NCBI RefSeq assembly: GCF_022179645.1
Contig: NZ_BPRA01000015.1
Coordinates: forward strand, 124,001 to 188,000
DNA: 64,000 bases
DNA from: Methylobacterium thuringiense
GTDB lineage: Bacteria; Pseudomonadota; Alphaproteobacteria; Rhizobiales; Beijerinckiaceae
Direction of reading: 5' to 3'
Part shown: piece by piece, positions 37,601-46,600 of the stretch
How positions within the stretch are numbered: position 1 is the stretch's first letter
Layout: each line of letters starts with the position of its first letter
Program-made: the position numbers and the translations under genes
Notes under the pieces: model-generated
What the model saw: the letters and a program-made list of their open reading frames with translations, nothing else
The model's database searches: none
Told to the model about the DNA's origin: nothing

Positions 37601-40600
37601 CGATGGTGTTGCGCGCAATGCTGAGGGCGACGGAGATCGTCTTGCCGGTTTGGCTGGTAGAGCCGGTGTTCCCGGAGCCGGTATTGCCGGCCGACGCATC
37701 CGTCGGGGGCAGCTTGTAGGCCACCGACGTCACCGGTGCGGTGACCACGGCGTCGATCCTGGAGGCGCTGAGCGCGTTCACCGAGACGCCGCCGACGGCA
37801 TTCAGACTCGTCATGTCGGCGATCGTGGCCGAGGTCGCGAGGCGGGCGAGGTTCAGGCCGACGACTGCACCGACGCTCGTCACCGAGGCGCCGACCGTGG
37901 TCACGGCGTTCTTGATCTCGGCCTTGATCGTCGCCTTCGACTGCGCGGTCACGGAGACGGCGCCGGCGGCGTTGATCGGCTGGCCGGTGATCGAGGCGGT
38001 CGCGGCGAAGGTGTTGGCGCCCTGGAGCACCGTTCCGAGATCGGTCCCGAGGATCGCGTCCGAGAGATCGAACAGGACGTTCTGGCTCGACGTGCCGATC
38101 TTGTTAAAGGCCGCAGTCACGCCGACGGCGGTCTCGCTCGACTCGACGGTGCTGTCGACAGTCGCGGTGATCGCAGCGGTGTTGCTCGCGCCGACGGCGA
38201 CGTTGCCGACGGTCCTGCCGATATCGACGTCGCCGAGCTTGCTCCCGCTGATCGTCGCGCTGCTCGTGCCCGTCACCACGTTCGCCGCGATGACGGCACC
38301 GATCGCGAGCGCGCTCTTGTCGCCCGGCTTGGTGCCGGCCTTGAGCTTCGATTCGACCTTGCTCGTGATCGTTGCGGTGATCGTGCCCGTTTGGGCGGAT
38401 TGCACGCTCACGTCACCGGCCCGGACCACACTCGTGTTCACGAGGCTGGCCGTCGCCGTGCTCTGCACATCGTTGCTGACGAGGATACCCGCGACTGCCA
38501 CGGCGTAGGGCTTCGAGGAGGTGCCCCCGCTCGCGGGCTCCGCGCCCTGCGCAGGCGGCGTCGCGGAGCTGCTGGCATCCTTGCTCTCGCCGAGGTTGAG
38601 CACGCCCGGCGGCAGGAACTTGATAAATTCGCGCAGATTGTTTTCGCGCCAGGAATTCGCTTCCGTGAAGATCCCCGCCGCCGTTAGGTCGACCGATTTG
38701 CTATCGCCAAAATAGACGAAGCGCTTCTCGACGCCGTTGATCTGGGCGAAGACGATGTCGCCGAACTTGACGGTCTTGGTGCCGGATTTGGTCGTGTAGG
38801 TGTAATTGTCGAGAACCTTGCTGGCGAAGTCCTCGAGCACGCTCGGCTTGGTGAGGCTGGCGAGCGAGGACAGGCTGTTCAGCGAGACGATCGAGCCGTT
38901 GCTCGTAGCAGAGATCGTGACGGCGCCGCCGGCATCGACCGTCTTCGTGGTGCCTGTGTTGTCGATGGTCGCAAGCGCCTTGGCGTTGACCATGTTGCCG
39001 GTCAGCGCGAAGCCGATCGCGTAGGCGCTTGCGTCCTTCAGTACGGCGTTCGAGGCGCTGGCCTTGTTGTTGACCTGCGCATTGATCGTCGCGTCCGAGC
39101 GCGCCGTCACGCCGAGCGTGCTGCCGGCACCCGTGACGACCGTGCTGCGCAGGATCTGCGCGGTGGCGCCCGACGGGGCGTCGTCGTTGCCGGCTCCGAT
39201 GAGCGGCTGGCCAGTGATCAGGTCGGCCGTGCGGAACAGGATGTTCTGCTCCTTCCAGCCGATGGTGTTGAAGGCCAGCGTGATCGAGACGGCCCCCTGG
39301 TCGCTCGAGGTCGCGACCTTGTTCGTCGCGTCGATCGTCGCGGTGTTGACCGCGCCGACGGCGACGCCGCCGCCACCCGTGACGGTGCTGTCGACGATCT
39401 CCGCCTTGGCGGTGCCAAGGACGGCGTTGGTGGCGATGATGCCGCCGAGCGCGAGGCTCTTGGTCTGCGTCTTGCTGCCGGCCGTCGGATCGGTCGTGGC
39501 CGCACTCGGCGCCGGCGCCGCGCCGGCAGCCGCCGTGCCGTTGGTCTGCTTGTAGGAGCTGGCCGACTTGACGGTGGCAGCGCTGTCGGCCGTGGCGGTG
39601 ATCGTCGCCGTCTCGGTCGCCGATACCGTGATCGCTCCGGTTCCCGCGGTGGCGGTGACACCGGTGATGCGGGCGACGGCGTCGCCGTGTACGCTGTTGA
39701 GAACCACGAGGCCGCCGATCGCGAGAGCCGAGGCCGATTGCGGCTTCACGGTCCCGGCCTGGGCGGCATTGCCGGCCGAGGGATCGCCGGTGGGCGTGTC
39801 CGTGCTGGTGGCGGGGGTCGCCGCCGGGGCAGGCGTGGCGGCGTTGCCAGTGCTCGGCAGCGTCAGGCCATCCGGAATGAAGTTGGATTCGAGGGCGCGC
39901 TTCCAGAGCAGCTTGTCGCCGTAGTTCGTCGCCGCGAGATTCACCTGCGAGGCGTCGGTGCCCATGTAGATGTAGATGTCTCCCGCCTTGTAGGCGTCGG
40001 ACTTGGCGGCGATCAGCGAGAACTTCGTCTTGTCGGTCAGCGTGAAGGTGCTCGGCTGGACCTTGCTCAAGAGCTCGGCGCCGACATACTTGTAGATCTT
40101 GCCGTCGAAATCCTGAATCGTATCGCCAGTCTTGACGGTGACGCTGGCCGAGTCGACTGCCTTGAAGGTCGGCTTGGCGTAGCCGTCCGCGATGCGGACT
40201 CGTGTGCCGAAGGTGACATCCTGCTTGTTCACGGTCTTCGGCACTTGGCCGAAGGCCGAGAGGTCGAGGGTGCCGATGCTGTCCGTGCTGAGGCCGAGTG
40301 GCTTCAGGAACGCGTTCAGGCCGTCCTTCAGCGCCACGATCCTGGCGGCGACGTCGAGGACGGCGCGGTCGGCGGCGACCTGCAGACCGATCACCGCGCC
40401 GACCGTCTTTTCTGCCGCCTTCGTGGCCGTGTCCGCATTCGTGCTGTTCCGCAGCGCGGCATCGTCGAGATAGCCACGGCGTGCCGCCTCTGCGGCAAGC
40501 TTCAGCGCTTCGGCGCGCGCCTCGTCGGCCGCGGGCGTATTGAGGAAGCCCGCCAGGGTGAACGGCACCAGATCGTCCGAAGCCTTGGTGAGGCGGCGGG

Positions 40601-43600
40601 CAAGGTCGGTCTGTTCCGTGGTCGGAATGACCTTGGCATCGACCACGGCCTTCAGCGTATCGACGAGGGTCTTGTTGATGCCGCGCAGATAGGCGTCGAC
40701 GCTGTCGCCGGCCTTGAGCTTCAGCGTGGCCGTCTCGACCTGCTTCAGCAGTTCCGCCGGGCGAGCCTGCAGCTCCAGGATCAAGCCCTTCACACGGGCG
40801 ATCTCGGCGGTGGCCTTCTCTTCCAGAGCAGTGATCTCGGCCGGCAGGAAGTCCTTGCGGTTCTTGACCAGGTTCGACTGAATCGTGGCCGACTGGACCT
40901 CGTTCGGATTGGTCGAGAAGTCGGACGGCAGGTACTTGTTGAGCTTGGACTGGTTGGTGACGGCGCCGCCGTCGGTCTTCACCACGGTCGAGCTCGTCAC
41001 GATCTGGACGTTCGAGGTGATGCCGGCCGCATCCTTCGCCGTGACGGCAAGCGCGCCGCCGGCGGTGATGTCCCGGGTCACGCCGGTGTTGTCGATGAGG
41101 GCGACGGCGCTGCCGCTGACCTTGTTGGAGGAGAGCACGACGCCGAAGCCGGAGCCGCCCGATCCCTTCATGGAATCGGTCGACGACATGGCCGCGTTGC
41201 TGATCGTCGCGTTGATCTTGGCAGCTGACGTCGCGGAGACCGAAAGGTTGCCGCCGGCCTTCGCAGAGGACTTGACGATCGTCGCCTTGGCGCCGGACCC
41301 AACCTCGCCACCGAAGGCGCCCGAGATGGCCGACTGGCCGATCAGGGTGTCGACGGCGTTGAACAGCAGATTCTGCGTCTCGTAACCCACCGAGTTGAAG
41401 GCGAGCGTCACGGCGCCGGAGACGCCGCCGCCCTCGCCGCCCGAGGTCGTGGACGAGGCGCGCACGCGCGCATCGACGCCGGCCGTGTTCTCGGCGGTGA
41501 CGTCGAGATTGCCCGTCTGCGCCTCGACGGCCGAACGCAGGACGCTCGCCTCGGCACCGCCGCGCACGACGTTGGTCGCCGCGATGCCGTTGGCCGCGAT
41601 CACCGTGCCACCGCCGGTGCCGCCGCTGGTCCCGGCACCGGATTGCGACTTGAAGGACGCGCCGCCGGAAGAGGTGACGGTGCTCACGAGCGTCGCCGAG
41701 ATGTCGGCGGCGTCCTCGGCCCGGACCGCAAGGTCGAGATACGACGTCACCGCCGCGTCGGTGATGCGAGCCGTGGACCCGCCGTTCACCTCGTTGAAGA
41801 CGATCAGGCCGCCGAAGGCCTTGGAGGACGAGGCGGGCGTGCGCGCGACCGGGGTGGGATCGCCCTGGGCGGGCGCCGCCGCCGGGGCAGGATCGGCCAC
41901 CTTGTCGATCTGCGGCATCACGGTCTTGGCCGCGGCCGGGATCCAGTTGTCGCTGGTATAGTCCGCGCCCTTCAGGGTGACCTTGGTGTTGTCCGCACCG
42001 CGCCAGATGTAGACAGTGCCTTTCTCGCCCTTCGAGGTGGTGTCGGCGCGCGAGAGCAGGACGCCCTGGCCGGCCATCATGAACTGGAACCCGTCGTTCG
42101 ACGAGTAGCGAGCCTTGTTGCGCGCGATCGTCGTGGTGCCGGCCGCCGTCGTGACGGTCGTCGTGTCCTTGTCGGGGTTCGTGGGGCTCGTCGCGGCGGG
42201 AGTGCCGGAAGGCTTCGTGGAGACGATCGCACCGTCATCGACCGCGAACCAACGGGCCGCGTTCGTGTAGTCCTCGCTGGCAAGATTGACTGAGGCGTCG
42301 GCAGCCCCGACGAAAATGAACACACGCCCTGCCAGGCGAGGCTTCTCCTTCCGATCTGCATCGGTGCTTGCGGCGGTATTCTCGCTGAAGTCAGCCGCGA
42401 GCCTCACCCGATCGCCCGCGTTGAGCGCCTTCGTCCCAGACTTCGAAGTGTAGTCGTAGATGTTGAGGGCGGTCGCGACCGCCTTCCTCGCGAGCTCGGC
42501 CACGCCGCCCGACACGGCCGAGGAGCCGATCATCGTGCTCTCGGACTCGATGCCGGCCTGGTTCTTTGCGGAGACGAGAATCGACCCAGCCGTCGAGGTG
42601 ACCGTCGCGGAAGGCTGTGCCGGGGCCGCGGCTGACGCGTCCTCGGATCCGATGAAGGCCTCGGCGCGGGCGCTGACCTTGTTCAGGGCGAGGACGGCAC
42701 CGGCGGAGATGCCGCGTGCGCCGGTCTCGGCCTTGTGGACGGTTTCCTCGGAATCCGCCTGCTTCACCTTGTTGCCGGCCTCGGCCTTGATGGTGGCCTG
42801 GCTCTCGGCGGTGACGGAGACGTCCCGCTCGGCCGTGACGGTGCTGTTGGTGATGTAGGCCTTCGCCCCGGCCGGGTTCTCGGCATTGGTGGCGGTGGCG
42901 ATCAGCGGATCGCCAGCGATCGTGTCGACGGCGGCGAAGAGCGGGTTCTGCTGCTTGAAGCCGACGGTGTTGAAGGCGAGCGTGAAGCCGAGGGCCGTTC
43001 CTTCGCCCGAGACCGAGCCTGCGGCGCTGGCCTCGATGCTGGACGCGTTGACCGCCGAGACGCTGACGCCGCCGCCGCTGCTCGTGACGGTGCTGTCCTT
43101 GATGTAGGCCAGCGCCCCATTCTGCACGTTGTTCGAGACGAGCACGCCGTTGGCAGCCGCGCCGCCCTCGGCCTCGACTTCGCTCTCGTCGGTCGCGTTG
43201 ATCGAGGCAGTCGAATCCGCGCTGACGGTGACGTCGCCGCTCGCGGCGAGGGTGGTGTTGACGATCTTCGCCTCGGCCTTCCCCGAGACGTCGTTGCGGG
43301 CGAAAATCCCGCCGAGGCCGGTCGCCGACATCTTGCCGGTCGGGGGCTCCGCACCGTTGGTGCTGCCGGACAGGACGTTGGTCGCGTCGAGCTTCTTCCA
43401 GAGGGCGAAGTCGGCGAAGTTGAGGTTGGCGTCCGTCGTGCTGCCGAGATCGACCGCGGCGGCGAAGTCGGTGCCCATGTACTGGTACACGGCACCCTTC
43501 TCGCCCCGCGTGGCCGGTCCGGCCCAGGTGTCGCCGAGGCGGATCTTCTCGCCGAACTTGACCTGCCGCGCGCCGGAGGCGGTGGTGTAGGTGTACTCGC

Positions 43601-46600
43601 CGAGCAGTGCCTCGGCCCCCTTGGAGGTGCCGCCGACCTCGCCGGTTTTTTCGGCAGTGGCCGTGGCGGCGACGGCCGTCTCTGCCTCGATGCTGACGGA
43701 ATCAACGGCCGAGACCGTGATGTCCGTGCCCGAAACCGTCTTGCCGGCGGCATCGATCAGCGCCAGCGCGGCACCGCTCACGCGGTTCATCGCGACGAGG
43801 CCGGACACCGCCAGCGCGTTGACGCTGGCGGCCGCAGCGGAAGCGGTGACCTCGTTGCTGAGCGTCGACGTGATCGCGCCGGAGGACTCGGCCGTCGCGC
43901 TGATCGCGCCCGTGGCTGTCACCGTGCTGTTGCTGATGCGGGCGCTGGCCTGCGCCGTCGCTGGGTTGGTCAGGTTGGTGCCGACCACGGCGTCGAGGGT
44001 TTCGAAGCCGAGATTGCCGCTCTCGTAGCCGATGGCGTTGAAGGCGAGCTGGATGCCGGCCGCCCGCGCTGAGGTGGTCGGTGGCTTGGCCTGACCGGAG
44101 CCGGTCGTGGTCGTCGCCGCTTCGGAGCCCGACGGGCCGCTCGTGGCCGCGGTGATCGCAGCCTCGACCTCGGCCTCGATCACGCCGGCCGTCTTGGCCG
44201 TGACCGCGACGGAACCGTCGCCACCGCTGCCTCGGGTGGTCACTGTGGCATCGGTGATCGACGCGTCGGCCGCCGACTGGATGGTATTGGTCGCGATCAC
44301 CGCGTTGATGGCGAGCGCGCTCGAGCGCGACTGGTTCGCCGTATTCGGCTGGCCCGACTGCGCCGCAGGTGCTGCCTTGTCGAAGGCTGAGGTCTTGCCG
44401 GGAACGTCGCTTGCGGTGCCGGCCGTGTCGGCTGTGCCGTCGGCCTTCTCCCCGGTCTGCTCGCGGATCGTCGCGATCGCCTCGACGGTGGCGTCGGCTT
44501 TCGACGTGATCGTCGCGCTGCGCTCGGCCGCGACGGCGACGCTGCCCGCGGTAACCCGGGTGGCCGAACCGCTGATGGCCGCGACGACGCCACCCTTGAT
44601 CTCGTTGCGCACGACGATGCCGCCGGCCGACATGCCCGCGGAACCGGTGGTCTTGGCGGGGGCCGCCCCGCTCTCGCCGACGCGGCGCCAGAGGTCGCGG
44701 TTCGTGAAGTCCGCCGTCTTCAGGTCGAGCTTAGTCGCGGCCGTGCTGTCGGGGCCCATATAGGCGTAGACGGCGCCCTTCTCGCCGACGAGCTTCCAGC
44801 GTGTGGCGTCGGTGAAGTCGGCCTTGGAGAGGTCGATGGAATCCTGTGGGGCCGGCACGGTCGGCGTGCCGGTCGCCTTGACGTAGCGGTAGTAGGAGCC
44901 GACCTCACCCTTCCCGGACGGGTGGCCGGGGCTGACGAGAACGACGTCGCCGGTCTTGATGGTACGAGGGGTCGCGGTGGCGGCGGTAGCGCCGGCCTTC
45001 GCGTCCTTGGTTGTCGCGGGCAGCTTGGACTTGATCGCGTCGGTGGTGCTCACCGTGCGGATCGGGTCGATGCCCAGCCCATTGGCGAAGTCGACCGCAA
45101 CACGCTGGCCGAGCTTGATCTCCACCGGCTGGCTGGCATTCGCCTTGAAGTCGGACTTGATCTGCGGCTGCTTGCCCGAAAGGCCGCCATCGCTCGCAGC
45201 CTGGCTGGACGCCACCAGCTTCACGTTGGCATTGATCGTCGACATGTCGGCGGCGCGCACGCCGAGTTCGCCGGCACCCGTGATGGTCGCGCCGCTCACC
45301 ACGTCGGCCGTGGCCGAACGGTTGATGCGGTTGGTGGCGATCAGGCCGCCAATGCTGCGGGAAGCCGCATTGGTGACGGTGCCGGCAGACCCGGTCAACG
45401 CGTTCTTGCCGAGAGCCGTCCGGGCGCTGTTGAGCGCCGTCTGCCGCGCCTCGGCCTTCGCGAGGTCGGCGCGCGTCTGCTCCGGCGTGCGCGTGGTCAC
45501 GGTATTGCTGACCGTGGCGTTCACGGTGCCCGCGCTCGCGGCGTTCACGCCGACGCGGCCGGTGGTCGCCGTGACGCTGGCGGCATCGATCCGGGCGCGG
45601 ATCTGCTGGGTGGCGGCGACCGTGAAGAAACCGGTGCCGAGCACGGTGTCGAGGGCCATGCCGACGATCTTGTCGGCGAGCTTGTCCGTGCCGGTGACGC
45701 CGTCGGCGCGGTAGCCGACAATGTTGAAGGCCGCGGCGCCGCCGATGGCATTGTTGCCGCTGGCGGTGCTGCCGACGGCGGCACCACCGGAGGTTGCGGC
45801 ACCCTCGGCCGTGGTCTGCGCCCGCGAATCGATGTTCGTCACGTCCGCCGCGTTCACGGTGACGTCGCCGGCGGTCGCGGTCACGCTGCCGCGCAGGACG
45901 GTCGCCGTGGTGCTGCCGAGAACGATGTTGACGGCGTAGGAGCCGGCGACGCCGAGCTTGCTCGACGCGACCGCCGCCTTGGCCTCGGTGGTGAGGTCGA
46001 GGGCGTTCTGTGCGGTGAGCGTGACGTCGGTCGCGGCGCCGACCACGGAATCGGTGAACGCGGCGGTGATGTCGCGTTCCGAGGTGTTGACCGCCGAACC
46101 GCGCGCGATGCCGATGAGCTCGCGATCGGTCTTCTGGGTGTCGGTCTCATTCTCCAGGCTGCCGGTGCCGATCGGCACGGCGATGGCGCTCGCCGCGGTG
46201 GCATCCATCGCCACGACGGAGACGGCACCCGCGCTCGCGCTCAGGCGCGACGCTTCGACGACGGCGCTGGTGGAGCCGGTGAGCAGGTTGCGCGCCTGGA
46301 TGGCACGACTCTCGATGCGCGTGTCGTTCGTCGCGGCAACAGTGAGCGACGCGGCAACGACGCGAACGCCGCGCACGGCCACGCGCACGGTGTCGTTGAC
46401 GGTGATCTGCGCGGCGCCGGCCTTGATCGGCGCCGGCAGCGAGCCGTCTTCCTCGCCGTCGCCCGCGACCGTCTTTCTCGGATCGGCAGGATCGGGAGCG
46501 TCGGTGGCCGCGCGGATGCGAACCTGCAGCGCGCCGCTGTTCGAGGCTTGGATCGCGGCATTGCCGTCGGCCGCGATCAGCGCGGTGGCACCGTCGGCGG

